64,000 bases of DNA from Cupriavidus consociatus (GCF_017814975.1 NZ_JAGIQA010000002.1:310001-374000), one strand, 5' to 3'. Shown: positions 16,665-25,331, counted from the stretch's first letter. Notes: a model not told the origin generated them from the letters alone. Program-made: numbers and translations.

Positions 16665-17906
16665 TTACAGCCATTCGGTCTCGAACGGGAATGTCGATAA
16701 CGGCGTACATCCCGCCTCGGTCAGCAAGACCTGCTGCTCGAGCTTGACGCCTTCTTCCCCACCTTCTTCGCCGATGTAGCTTTCAATGCACAACGTCATC
16801 CCGCTTTCGAAGACGCCGTCATAGCCGCCGCTTTCCCAATCGCTGTAGTACGCCACCGACGGATATTCGTCCACCATCCCGATGCCATGCGCCAGGCAGC
16901 TGTACCGGTTCTTGAGGTAAGCCGACGGCATATCCCAGCTGCGTTGCGCAAATTCCCTGAAGGTCATGCCGGGACGCAGCAGTTCCATGTTCGTGTGCAA
17001 CTGGGTGTGCGCCGCCGCATATAGCCGGCGCTGCTTGTCCGTGGGACGAACGTGGCCGACGGTCCAGGTGCGGGAAATATCGGCGCAATATCCGTGCGGG
17101 CCGATCAGGTCAGTGTCGAACGCGATCAGCTCCCCTTTCTTCATGATCCGCGGGCTGCATTCCTGCATCCACGGATTGGTGCGCGGACCGGAAGCGAGCA
17201 GCCGCGTCTCGATCCATTCTCCGCCGAGCCGGATATTCTCGTAATGCAGATGAGCCCACAGGTCCTGCTCGCTCATGCCTGGCGCCAGCGCGTCATGCAT
17301 GCGCTGGATGCCCTGCTCGCAAGCGGCCACTGCGGCCTGCACCAGGACCAGCTCGTCTGCCGACTTGACGGCCCGTGCGCGCTCCATCACGGCCTGCCCA
17401 TCGGCAATCCTGATGCCTTGCCCGAGCAGCGCCTGGACGCCTTCGGGATCCAGCCTGTCGACCGCGATCCGCATATCCGAGGGCGCATGCTGTCGCAACA
17501 GGTCCGCAATCTCGCTCGCCCACGCCCTGGCCTTGGGCGCCGACTCCGGGCCGGCGCTGAAGTAGTTCCAGCAGGTGGCCCCGCGGATTTCTGCATCGAG
17601 CGCGACGCCGCGCCAGACGTGCTCGCAGTTGTGAAACTCGAAGGCGACGATCGGGCCATGCGCAAAGACGACAACATAGCGGGTCGGATTTCTTCCGGTC
17701 CATACCTGCATGTTCGACGTATCGGTCGCGTAGCGGATGTTCACCGGGTCGTACAGGATGATGGCGGGACAGCGCTGCGCCAGAAGCTCCTTTCTGACTC
17801 GCTCCAGGCGATATGCGCGCACACGTTCCATCAGTCCATCGGATACGGCGTGATTGCTTTCCGTTTCCTTCATCGATACAGCGTGCAGGGTGCTAACCGC
17901 GGACAT
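16665..17906 (-). CDS. M24 metallopeptidase family protein, DddP-like
   Basis: 413-residue pita-bread-fold protein of the creatinase/aminopeptidase P family. The metal ligands are Asp264 and Asp266 (AFDTDLIG), Asp276 (CADISRTW), His340 (LAHGIGMVDEYP), Glu375 (CIESYIG) and Glu390 (KLEQQV). Against the residue numbers I remember for the DMSP lyase DddP (295, 297, 307, 371, 406, 421, with catalytic Asp377), every one is shifted by exactly 31, and Asp346 sits at the Asp377 place. Ordinary M24 peptidases use only two aspartates, normally 11 apart. It may therefore cleave DMSP or a related compound rather than a peptide; a proline-type dipeptidase remains possible. The ATG at 17906 has AGGAGGAGCA directly before it. 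It lies downstream of the LysR gene on the same strand. Confidence 0.75.
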   Translation of the reverse strand: MSAVSTLHAVSMKETESNHAVSDGLMERVRAYRLERVRKELLAQRCPAIILYDPVNIRYATDTSNMQVWTGRNPTRYVVVFAHGPIVAFEFHNCEHVWRGVALDAEIRGATCWNYFSAGPESAPKARAWASEIADLLRQHAPSDMRIAVDRLDPEGVQALLGQGIRIADGQAVMERARAVKSADELVLVQAAVAACEQGIQRMHDALAPGMSEQDLWAHLHYENIRLGGEWIETRLLASGPRTNPWMQECSPRIMKKGELIAFDTDLIGPHGYCADISRTWTVGHVRPTDKQRRLYAAAHTQLHTNMELLRPGMTFREFAQRSWDMPSAYLKNRYSCLAHGIGMVDEYPSVAYYSDWESGGYDGVFESGMTLCIESYIGEEGGEEGVKLEQQVLLTEAGCTPLSTFPFETEWL

Positions 17907-18147
17907 TGCTCCTCCTGTTAGTAGGTGTACTGGCTTCGTCTCTCTCACGGAGCGGCGCGCCAGCAGCTCCATGGGCGCTCAGTATCGAAAGGAGGAAAAT
18001 GCGAGTCAACGCGCTATATTTTCGCGCTGGCATTACATAAGGTTATTCGACGAGCGGCAGCGCGAAGCGCCGCGCCCTGACGCCCGGGAATGACTGGTTA
18101 CGTTCCCGCCGGCGCGCGGTTCCTCGCCAAACAACAATGCCACGCAG

Positions 18148-19074
18148 TCAACGGATGGCGACGTCCTCGCGCAGCCAGTCAATCAATCGGCCCACTACGG
18201 GAGTGATGGACCTGCCGTGGGGGACAATCACAAAATAGGCGTCCGTGGGCTTGGAGGATGCGTCCGTCAGGCGCACTAACTCTCCCTTCGCCAGCAGGTC
18301 ATGGACCATCCGGCTCCACCCGAGTGCCACGCCCTGCCCGTATCTCGCTGCCTGTACGGCGTCGGTGTAAAGACTGCAACGCAGCACGTAGTTGAGTTTT
18401 GCGGGACGGTAACCCACCGAACGAAACCATCCCTCCCACGCCATCCAGCCTTCGTAGGTGGAATCCGCGTCGATCAGCGGGAGCTTGGCAAGGTCTTGCA
18501 GTGATTCCGGCGCCTTGTTTTCTGCGAGGAAGGCGGGCGAACACACCGGAAATACTTCTTCGTCGAACAGCAGCGTCGACGTGCCGTCTCCCCACTTGCC
18601 ATCGCCATAGCGCACCGCAACATCCACCTCCACGTGCCGCAGGTCGGCCGTGAACATCTGCGTGGTCAACCGCAATTGCAATGGTGGATCCAGACGCTTG
18701 AGGTTCGGAAGTCTGGGCATCAGGCGGAACTGCGCGAACGGTGCTGTGGACGCCAGGACAAGCTCCTGCTGTTCGGCCCCGGTCGACAGGCGGTCGAATA
18801 CGCCGGCAATCTTCTGCATCGATTCGGCAACGACGAGGTATAGCGCCTGACCCTCCTTGGTCAGAGCGATGGAACGGTGCATCCGATGGAAAAGCCGGAC
18901 GTTGAGCGTCTCTTCCAGGAAGCGGACCTGCCGGCTGACCGCCGCCTGTGTCACCCCCAATTCTGTCGCGGCGAGCGTAAAGCTGCTTAAGCGGGCGACC
19001 GCCTCAAACTCGACCAGAGCCGTCAAGGACGGCACGATCCGTCGGTATCCCTTCGTTACTTTTGTGGCTCGCAT
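18148..19074 (-). CDS. LysR-type regulator (GcvA-like)
   Basis: DNA-binding regulator of 308 residues. The winged helix is at about 17-75 (LTALVEFEAVARLSSFTLAATELGVTQAAVSRQVRFLEE) and the effector domain follows, with the GcvA-type TADLRHVEVDVAVRYGDGKW and LGWSRMVHDLL. It is transcribed away from the Rieske oxygenase gene, whose start lies 281 bases off, and a palindrome GCAT-N11-ATGC sits between the two. It is thus the likely regulator of the oxygenase pair, and possibly of the M24 gene downstream on its own strand. The start at 19074 (MRATKVTKGYRR) gives the usual family length; the frame runs back to 19371. Confidence 0.88.
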   Translation of the reverse strand: MRATKVTKGYRRIVPSLTALVEFEAVARLSSFTLAATELGVTQAAVSRQVRFLEETLNVRLFHRMHRSIALTKEGQALYLVVAESMQKIAGVFDRLSTGAEQQELVLASTAPFAQFRLMPRLPNLKRLDPPLQLRLTTQMFTADLRHVEVDVAVRYGDGKWGDGTSTLLFDEEVFPVCSPAFLAENKAPESLQDLAKLPLIDADSTYEGWMAWEGWFRSVGYRPAKLNYVLRCSLYTDAVQAARYGQGVALGWSRMVHDLLAKGELVRLTDASSKPTDAYFVIVPHGRSITPVVGRLIDWLREDVAIR

Positions 19075-19225
19075 TGATTCTCTTGTCTCGGATATAGCGC
19101 GGGACCTCCCCCTTGCCTCTCGCAGGCGCTGTCGCCGGCGCTTTCGGAAGCACTGAATTGGGGTATTCCCGGCCCGGAAATCGTCGTTCCGTGCCTCGGG
19201 ATTCACAAGGATGGGCTCCCGCTTT

Positions 19226-19244
19226 GCATAACTTAGAGTAATGC
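19226..19244. promoter_or_regulatory. LysR-type operator (T-N11-A) before the Rieske gene
   Basis: GCAT, eleven bases, ATGC: a dyad containing the T-N11-A core bound by LysR proteins, placed 112 bases before the oxygenase ATG and 152 bases from the LysR start. Flanking TTT and CCAAA extend the symmetry partly. Confidence 0.55.
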
Positions 19245-19301
19245 CAAACGAAGAATAAAGCACGTTGACCCACCCCATGGCGAGCACAATAATCGCCCTG
19301 C

Positions 19302-19325
19302 AAAAGCACAACGAAAAGCACAACG
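19302..19325 (+). repeat. tandem 12-base direct repeat
   Basis: AAAAGCACAACG occurs twice back to back, 31 bases before the oxygenase ATG, inside the presumed leader or promoter. Its role is unknown; it could be chance slippage. Confidence 0.7.
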
Positions 19326-19355
19326 AAGTCAACGCCATTGGATTGGAGATACAAC

Positions 19356-20615
19356 ATGTCCGCCCCCTCACTCAAGACTCATCGTGAATTGCTAGACAGC
19401 CGGGAGCCCGGCTTCGGGATGCCTGGCGCGTTATTCGGTCGACAAGACATCTTCGAAACGGATGTGGAAGTCTTCTTTCGCAAGCTGTGGATTCTTGTTG
19501 CCGTAACCGCCGACGTGCCCGAGCCAGGCGACGTCTACGCCGTCGACATCGGCAAGGAGTCGATCCTGATCGTGCGCGACGACGATGAAAACATCCGTGC
19601 CTTCCGCAACATCTGCCGGCACCGTGGGTCGCGCCTGATGAAGCAGGCAGGGAAAGCCAGCGTTGGCATGCTGGTGTGCCCGTATCACCAGTGGACGTAT
19701 GACCTCGATGGCAGCCTGCGCCATGCAACCCATATGGGCAAGGACTTCAACGCAAAATGCCGAAGCCTGATTCCGGTTCACGTCAAGGTCGTCGGCGCCC
19801 ACGTTTTCGTTTGCCTGGCAGCGGAAGCGCCCGAGGATATCGCCAAGCTCGAGACGGTGATGACGCCGCGGTTTGCGCCCCATCAGATGCAGCGCACAAG
19901 GATCGCGCACGAGATGAGCATCATCGAGAACGGCAACTGGAAGCTCGTCATGGAGAATAACCGCGAGTGCTATCACTGCGGCGGCACGCATCCGGAACTG
20001 ACCCTTTCGTTCCTCGCGCACGACTTCGGATTTTGTCCGGACGGCCAGAGCGACGAAGCCATCCAGGACTATGAGCAATACCTGAAGCGAAATGCCGCCC
20101 GGAAGGACGAATGGGAAAAGGACGGCTACGTTTGCGAACTGTTCGAATCCCTCGACGAGAGCGTGGAAACCAATTTCCGTACGCAACGGCTGGTGATTGC
20201 GGGAGATTGCGAATCCCAGACGATGGACACCAGGGTCGCAAGTACCAAACTGCTGGGCAATCTCGAGCGGCGCGACCTGGGCGACGTCCACATGTGGGGC
20301 CATCACTCCTGGACGCATGTAATGAGTGACCACGCCATCGTCGCGTATATCCTGCCGCTGGCACCGGACAAGACGCTGGTGCGCACTGTCTGGCTGGTGC
20401 ATGAGGATGCCGTCGAGGGTGTCGACTATGACCTGAAGCGGCTCACGGAGGTCTGGACCGCGACGACACAGCAAGACGCCGAGCTGGTGGCCAATACCCA
20501 CGCCGGCACGCAGGATCCTGGCTATATTCCCGGCCCGTATTCCAGGTACACGGAAGCCCCCCTCGATCAGTTCGCGCGCTGGTACGACGCGCGCCTGAAG
20601 GCACATGGCGTGTGA
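19356..20615 (+). CDS. Rieske non-haem iron oxygenase, betaine demethylase type
   Basis: 419-residue oxygenase component. The Rieske 2Fe-2S ligands are Cys87, His89 (CRHRGSR) and Cys108, His111 (CPYHQW). The mononuclear iron ligands are His207 and His212 in NNRECYHCGGTHPE and Asp374 in QQDAELV, with Glu204 as the bridging residue, as in GbcA, Stc2 and CntA rather than the usual Asp. The family removes N-methyl groups from quaternary ammonium compounds as formaldehyde, typically glycine betaine, proline betaine or carnitine. The reductase overlaps its stop codon, giving a complete two-component system. The proline genes nearby favour proline betaine (stachydrine), but glycine betaine cannot be excluded. 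The start at 19356 has GGAGA upstream. Confidence 0.88.
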   Translation: MSAPSLKTHRELLDSREPGFGMPGALFGRQDIFETDVEVFFRKLWILVAVTADVPEPGDVYAVDIGKESILIVRDDDENIRAFRNICRHRGSRLMKQAGKASVGMLVCPYHQWTYDLDGSLRHATHMGKDFNAKCRSLIPVHVKVVGAHVFVCLAAEAPEDIAKLETVMTPRFAPHQMQRTRIAHEMSIIENGNWKLVMENNRECYHCGGTHPELTLSFLAHDFGFCPDGQSDEAIQDYEQYLKRNAARKDEWEKDGYVCELFESLDESVETNFRTQRLVIAGDCESQTMDTRVASTKLLGNLERRDLGDVHMWGHHSWTHVMSDHAIVAYILPLAPDKTLVRTVWLVHEDAVEGVDYDLKRLTEVWTATTQQDAELVANTHAGTQDPGYIPGPYSRYTEAPLDQFARWYDARLKAHGV

Positions 20616-21775
20616 GCATTATCATGATAGTAAGAGACGCATTTTGTGTGAGCCAGCCGCCGTCGGAAGCGACGGATCGATTCACCACTTCCAGCACCTG
20701 GGAACGCGCAGACGCCCAGTGGGAGAGCCATGAGCGCCGGCGGCTGGTTTGCTGCCGGACTGTCGCGGAGACGCATGATGTGCGTACCTTCGTGTTCAGT
20801 GCCGAAAGCGGACAGCCGTTCAGCTTTGAACCAGGCCAGTTCATTACCGTGTCGGCCGACATCGATGGCGAGACGGTCAGTCGTTGCTATACGATCTCGT
20901 CGCCACCGACCCGTCCCTACACGCTGTCCATCACCGTAAAGCGCACGCCAGGCGGGCGCATGTCAAACTGGCTGCACGACCATATGAAGCCGGGCGTCGT
21001 GCTGCTCGCCTATGGTCCGGCCGGCATCTTCACGCCGGCGTCTGCCCCGGCAGCCAAGGCGCTCTATCTGTCCGCCGGCTCTGGCGTGACGCCGCTCATG
21101 TCGATGACGAGGGCGGCTTTCGATCTCGGATTGAATCGCGACATCGTCTTCGTGCACAGCGCGCGGAGCCCCGCTGACATTATCTTCCGCGACGAGTTGA
21201 GCGGGCTCTGCGCGGCCGCGGACAAGTTGAAAGTCATTCACGTGTGCGAAGGCCAGGGCACCGGGCCTGACTGGAACGGCCCGCTGGGCAGGCTGAGCCT
21301 CGAACTGCTGCAACAGCAGGTGCCCGACTTCCGGGACCGCGAGGTGTTCACCTGCGGGCCGGCGGGATACATGAACTCGGTAAAGGAAGTCCTTCTGCAG
21401 GGCGGCCACGATCCCGCCCGGTACCATCAGGAAAGCTTCAATTTCGCAGAAACGGCGGAGCCAATTGCCGATGTGCCTCCGTCGCCAGCCGAGATCGGGG
21501 AATCGACCGCTTCCACGTACACGGTGCGTCTGGCGAAATCCGGCAAGACGTTTTCGATAACAGCCTCAGAGACCGTCCTCGCAGCGGCACGCAAGGCCGG
21601 CGTCGCGTTGCCCTCCTCCTGCAGCCAGGGCCTGTGCGGCACGTGCAAGACAGCGGTACTGGAAGGCTCCGTCGAAATGCGCCACAACGGCGGCATTCGC
21701 CAGCGGGAAATCGATAAGGGCCTTCGCTTGATGTGCTGCAGTCGGGCGACGTCGGACCTTGTATTGGACCTGTAA
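20612..21775 (+). CDS. ferredoxin-NAD(P)H reductase component (GbcB-like)
   Basis: 387-residue electron-transfer partner of the Rieske oxygenase. An FAD-binding barrel (about 40-145, with RCYTISSPPTRPY) is followed by an NAD-binding domain (LYLSAGSGVTPLMSM to FTCGPAGYM) and a C-terminal plant-type 2Fe-2S ferredoxin domain (CSQGLCGTC and a later Cys in LMCCSRA). The order FAD-NAD-ferredoxin matches GbcB and other betaine demethylase reductases. The GTG at 20612 overlaps the oxygenase TGA by four bases, which implies translational coupling; an ATG four codons later (20624) is possible. A strong hairpin follows at 21861. Confidence 0.88.
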   Translation: MSIIMIVRDAFCVSQPPSEATDRFTTSSTWERADAQWESHERRRLVCCRTVAETHDVRTFVFSAESGQPFSFEPGQFITVSADIDGETVSRCYTISSPPTRPYTLSITVKRTPGGRMSNWLHDHMKPGVVLLAYGPAGIFTPASAPAAKALYLSAGSGVTPLMSMTRAAFDLGLNRDIVFVHSARSPADIIFRDELSGLCAAADKLKVIHVCEGQGTGPDWNGPLGRLSLELLQQQVPDFRDREVFTCGPAGYMNSVKEVLLQGGHDPARYHQESFNFAETAEPIADVPPSPAEIGESTASTYTVRLAKSGKTFSITASETVLAAARKAGVALPSSCSQGLCGTCKTAVLEGSVEMRHNGGIRQREIDKGLRLMCCSRATSDLVLDL

Positions 21776-21860
21776 CCCCGTCAGGCGCCGCAACTCTGTA
21801 GACCCAGCGATAAGACTCAGTGGCAGCGCCCCGCCAGATGCGGCGATATCAGCGATGCTC

Positions 21861-21901
21861 AAAATCCGGTGAGGTGGTGTACCGCCATCTCACCGGATTT
21901 T
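21861..21901 (+). terminator. terminator after the oxygenase-reductase operon
   Basis: AAAATCCGGTGAG pairs with CTCACCGGATTTT and the stem continues through TGG/CCA with one wobble. The right arm ends in a T-run, as in a rho-independent terminator; the symmetric A and T flanks would let it work in both directions. Confidence 0.8.
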
Positions 21902-21937
21902 CTTTCGCGGCCCTGGCCACGACTGCCTTGATATGAA

Positions 21938-21973
21938 AACGGGGTCGGACCGCCAAGCTGGTCCGACCCCGTT
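21938..21973 (-). terminator. terminator for the minus-strand binding-protein operon
   Basis: A 14-bp perfect stem AACGGGGTCGGACC / GGTCCGACCCCGTT with an eight-base loop. Read on the minus strand, a T-run follows. It lies 31 bases past the stop of the binding-protein gene at 22005. Confidence 0.8.
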
Positions 21974-22004
21974 ATCTCAACACACCACCCTTGCTACAAT
22001 TGCC

Positions 22005-23069
22005 TTACTTCTGTCCGAGCCAGACAGAGAACTTCTGATTCAGGTCGTCGGCATGGTCAGCCCAGAAGGCAACATTCACGTCGATGGCGTTCTTCTGGTT
22101 TTCCGGAGCGGTCGGCAGATACCGGGCAACCTTCTCATCGACAAGCTTGGCCGACGACTGCCGCATCGGCCCCAGAGCCGTCGCGGAGGCGAGCTTGGCG
22201 AGGGCTTCGGTAGACGTCGAATAGCGGATGAATTCCTGGGCTGCCTTCACATTCCTGGACCCCTTTACGATGGCATAGCCTTCGATATTCTTGACCTGGC
22301 CATCCCACAGAAATCCAAAGGGCTTCTTGTCCTGCACCACAGCGGTATAAATGCGGTTGGGATAGGCGCTGGTCATGGACACCTCACCATCGGCCAGCAG
22401 TTGCGGCGGCTGGGCACCGGCCTCCCACCAGACAATGGCGGGCTTGATCGTGTCCAGCTTCCTGAATGCGCGTTTCAGGCCCTCCGGGGTAGCCAGCGTC
22501 TTATAGACGTCCGCGGCAGGAACGCCGTCGGCGAGCAACGCCCACTCCAGTGCGCCTTCCGGGGATTTCCGCAGTCCACGCTTGCCAGGGAAGCGCTTCA
22601 GGTCGAAGAAGTCGGCGATCCGGGCCGGCTCACCGTCCTTGAATGCACTCTTGTTGTAAGTGATCATGGTGGACCATGCCACATTGCCGACGATGCATTG
22701 CGACAGCCCGCCAGGGAGGAAATCGGCTTTCGCCGCCGTTCCCGTCGCGGATGCCGGTATCGACGACGGGTCGATCTTCTCGAGCAATCCTTCGTCGCAC
22801 GCGCGCGTTGCGTCGGAGAGTTGCATATCGACCACGTCCCACGTGACGTTCCTCGATTCTACCTGGCTTCGAATCTGTGCAATCCCGCCGTTGTAAGTAT
22901 CCATTTTGACGCGGGTGCCGGATTTCGCCATGAACGGGCGCACCGCGGTCGAATTTTGCGCGTCCTGATACGAACCGCCCCATGATGCAAAAACAAGGTC
23001 TGCCGCCGTGGCAGGCAGACTGACCGCGCCCATCGCCAGTAGCGACAATGCCTTTCTATAACTAATCAT
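22005..23069 (-). CDS. PotD-like ABC substrate-binding protein 1
   Basis: 354-residue periplasmic binding protein of the spermidine/putrescine type. The signal peptide is residues 1-22 (MISYRKALSLLAMGAVSLPATA). Mature landmarks are LVFASWGGSYQDAQ, DTYNGGIAQIRSQVE, WDVVDMQ, AIVWWEAGAQPPQLLADGEVSM and FGFLWDGQVKN. The aromatic residues in SWGGSY and VWWE are suited to a cationic or quaternary-amine ligand, which is inference. A clear paralogue is encoded at 25332, sharing long identical stretches such as FPGKRGLR and ALEWALLADGV. It is the last gene of the operon starting at 26393. The permeases and ATPase it needs are probably those at 32342-35657. GGAGA precedes the ATG at 23069. Confidence 0.88.
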   Translation of the reverse strand: MISYRKALSLLAMGAVSLPATAADLVFASWGGSYQDAQNSTAVRPFMAKSGTRVKMDTYNGGIAQIRSQVESRNVTWDVVDMQLSDATRACDEGLLEKIDPSSIPASATGTAAKADFLPGGLSQCIVGNVAWSTMITYNKSAFKDGEPARIADFFDLKRFPGKRGLRKSPEGALEWALLADGVPAADVYKTLATPEGLKRAFRKLDTIKPAIVWWEAGAQPPQLLADGEVSMTSAYPNRIYTAVVQDKKPFGFLWDGQVKNIEGYAIVKGSRNVKAAQEFIRYSTSTEALAKLASATALGPMRQSSAKLVDEKVARYLPTAPENQKNAIDVNVAFWADHADDLNQKFSVWLGQK

Positions 23070-23120
23070 TTACTGTCTCCATCGAGTGACTTTCAATTGC
23101 TCCCCGCGATTGCCGCACTT

Positions 23121-23178
23121 CTGCTTTGCTGCCTACTGCTTTGCTGCCTACTGCTTACTGCCTACTGCTTTCTGCCTG
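23121..23178. repeat. 14/15-base tandem repeat over the 3' end of the reductase gene
   Basis: Four copies: CTGCTTTGCTGCCTA twice (23121-23150), then CTGCTTACTGCCTA and CTGCTTTCTGCCTG. The stop codon of the Pyr2C reductase-like gene (23155-23157) lies inside it, so copy-number change would alter the C-terminus of that protein. Confidence 0.85.
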
Positions 23179-24159
23179 TTGCATTGCGCCAGGGCGAATC
23201 GCGTAGCTTTTCACCCTGTCGATGACGGACGCCGGGACGTCAATGTCATGAGTCGTGATGTGACTGCCTGGAATCCGCACGCCTTCGGCTGCCAGTCGCG
23301 CAATATGCGACCTCAGCCTTTCCTTGAAATCCGACGCAAACAATTCCGGCTTGAATGCCATGAGGAAGAGGCCGACGCCGGGAGATCGCGTCCCCTCCGA
23401 GTAGGACGGTGCATCCATCGACCAGTTGGCACCCGTGACGCCTGCCGCCAGGACTTCCGCCATCATGGCGATGTTGGCGCCTCGCGCACCGCCAAACGCA
23501 ACCAGCATTCCCTTGACAGCTTCCCTGGCATCAGTCGTTGGTTCTCCCTTCTCATCGACGGCCCAGCCCTCCGGAATGGACTCGCCATTTTCGGCGGCTC
23601 GCCGGATGTTGACGAATGCGGTAGCGCTGCAGGCCTGATCGATGACCAGGGGCCTGCCGCTGGGGAATGGCGCGGCAAACGATAGCGGATTGGTTCCATA
23701 CACCGCCTTGCCGCTTTCCTGCGTTGTCATTTGCGCCGTCGCATTGCACGTGGCCAACGACACCAATCCCGACTCGGCCAGCCGGCGGGTATAGTAGCCA
23801 AGCTCGCCAACGGTAAAGCTGTTCGACAATGCCAGGACGACCACGCCATAGGTATCGGCCCGGTGCACCAGTTCATCAAACACGCAGTCAAATCCAAGCT
23901 GCGCAATGCCCTCTTGCGCGTCCACCAGAACGGCCGCCGGTACAGGCACGCTGATTTTCGGCTCCGCGTCCTTCCTGATCCGCCCCTTGCGCAAGCCATC
24001 CAGATAATCCGGCAGGTGGGCGAACCCTACGGCCTTGCTGCCCGCCATCTCGGCGGATAACACAGCGTTGGTCAGAGACGTCGCCATTGCGTCACTGGCG
24101 CCAACCGCCTTCAACGCAGCGTGCGCAATCCGTTGAGCATCTTCAAGTTCGTATCGCAT
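23155..24159 (-). CDS. malate/L-lactate dehydrogenase family oxidoreductase, probable delta-1-pyrroline-2-carboxylate reductase
   Basis: 334-residue NAD(P)H-dependent enzyme of the Ldh2/DpkA family, which has its own non-Rossmann fold. Landmarks are GHLPDYL-like SKAVGFAHLPDYLDGLRKG, SNSFTVGELGYYTRRLAESGLVSLATCNA, YGTNPLSFAAP and GEPTTDAREAVKGMLVAFGGARG. DpkA members reduce cyclic imines such as delta-1-pyrroline-2-carboxylate to L-proline. It follows the proline racemase family gene by 79 bases, whose dehydratase activity would make exactly that imine, and a PutA in the locus would consume the proline. The C-terminus (AESSRQ) is encoded by a tandem repeat and may be variable. Other Ldh2 substrates (ureidoglycolate, malate) are less fitting here. 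Confidence 0.8.
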   Translation of the reverse strand: MRYELEDAQRIAHAALKAVGASDAMATSLTNAVLSAEMAGSKAVGFAHLPDYLDGLRKGRIRKDAEPKISVPVPAAVLVDAQEGIAQLGFDCVFDELVHRADTYGVVVLALSNSFTVGELGYYTRRLAESGLVSLATCNATAQMTTQESGKAVYGTNPLSFAAPFPSGRPLVIDQACSATAFVNIRRAAENGESIPEGWAVDEKGEPTTDAREAVKGMLVAFGGARGANIAMMAEVLAAGVTGANWSMDAPSYSEGTRSPGVGLFLMAFKPELFASDFKERLRSHIARLAAEGVRIPGSHITTHDIDVPASVIDRVKSYAIRPGAMQQAESSRQ

Positions 24160-24237
24160 TATGTGTTCCCACGGAGCCTCCGCGCGAAGGGCGCGCTGGC
24201 CCCTCTGCGCGGTGGCTATTGCAGCCAGGTCAGGCCA

Positions 24238-25290
24238 TCATGCCCAGATGTCACCGACCGTGAAGCCGTTGACGAACGGATCATCGGGATCGAGCACGTA
24301 GGTGCTGTAGCCGTAGATCCAGGACCGGCCGGAAATGGTCGGCACCACAGCCTTGAACTCGCCGATTTGCGCTTGTTCGACGAGCTGCCCGGTAAAGACC
24401 GTGCCAAGCACCCCTTCGTGGCGAAATGGCTGGTTCAGTTGCAGTTGGCCTTTAGCATAGAGCGTCGCCATTTTGGCCGAGGTGCCGGTACCACAGGGAC
24501 AGCGATCGAGGGCGCCGGTCCAGGTGGCAGGATTCTCGAAATCGATGTCCCCGCTAGCCACCGTCACCGCATTTTTCCAGTCGGCATTGGGATTGTCCGT
24601 GGGCCCGGAAAGCTGCGCGATGGTGATGCCGATGCCCGGGTAATCGGGGTGCTGGACCGGCAGCTGTTCCTGGGCTGCCTTCAGGATCAACGCGGAGATC
24701 CGTGCAATTTCGGCGCCCTGTTCAGGAACAAGCCGCACGCCTTCAAACTGGCGGACATCGGCAATGACATAGAACATGCCACCCCAGCCGACATCGACAG
24801 TCACCTTCCCGAGGTGAGGCACGTCGATCACGGTATCGAGATATGGCGCAAAGGCAGGGACATTCCTGAACGTCACCTGGGTAACCTTGCCGTTGCTGCA
24901 CTCTGCCCGGATCCCGATCAGGCCCGCCGGCGCCTCCAGCTGAAATTCCGTCACCGGCTCCTGCATGGGGAGCATGCCGGTCTCCAGCAGCACCGTCGCC
25001 ACGGAGATGGTATTGCCGCCGCTCATCACCGGATATTCGACCTGCTCCATGATGATGTATCCCGCGGCGGCGTCGGGATGCTTGGCGGGAACGATGAGGT
25101 TGCAGCACAACGGCGGATAGCCGCGCGGCTCGCGCAGCATCAGAAGGCGGATCTGGTCATCGTTCTTCTCCAGCCATTTCATCTGCTCATAAACAGAATT
25201 TCCGGGGATATGCGGGACGCCGCCGGTAATGACGCGCATCGGCTCGCCGGCATGCGTTTCGACCGCGTGAAACATGCGTTTGAATGTCAT
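24238..25290 (-). CDS. proline racemase family protein with Ser/Cys pair: probable trans-3-hydroxyproline dehydratase or 4-hydroxyproline epimerase
   Basis: 350-residue cytoplasmic enzyme. The first catalytic cysteine of racemases and epimerases is replaced by Ser90 in PVMSGGNTIS; the second is kept as Cys266 in DRCPCGTGTS. Proline racemase and plain 4-hydroxyproline epimerases have Cys/Cys and trans-3-hydroxy-L-proline dehydratases often Cys/Thr. Ser/Cys members have been linked to combined epimerase and dehydratase activity. Dehydration of trans-3-hydroxyproline gives delta-1-pyrroline-2-carboxylate, the substrate expected for the reductase encoded next. It is the second gene of the minus-strand operon, 42 bases after a binding-protein gene. 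Family membership is sure; the exact reaction is inferred. Confidence 0.85.
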   Translation of the reverse strand: MTFKRMFHAVETHAGEPMRVITGGVPHIPGNSVYEQMKWLEKNDDQIRLLMLREPRGYPPLCCNLIVPAKHPDAAAGYIIMEQVEYPVMSGGNTISVATVLLETGMLPMQEPVTEFQLEAPAGLIGIRAECSNGKVTQVTFRNVPAFAPYLDTVIDVPHLGKVTVDVGWGGMFYVIADVRQFEGVRLVPEQGAEIARISALILKAAQEQLPVQHPDYPGIGITIAQLSGPTDNPNADWKNAVTVASGDIDFENPATWTGALDRCPCGTGTSAKMATLYAKGQLQLNQPFRHEGVLGTVFTGQLVEQAQIGEFKAVVPTISGRSWIYGYSTYVLDPDDPFVNGFTVGDIWA

Positions 25291-25331
25291 TTCAATTCCT
25301 GTCGTAATTTTTCCAAGCCGAGATTGACGGC

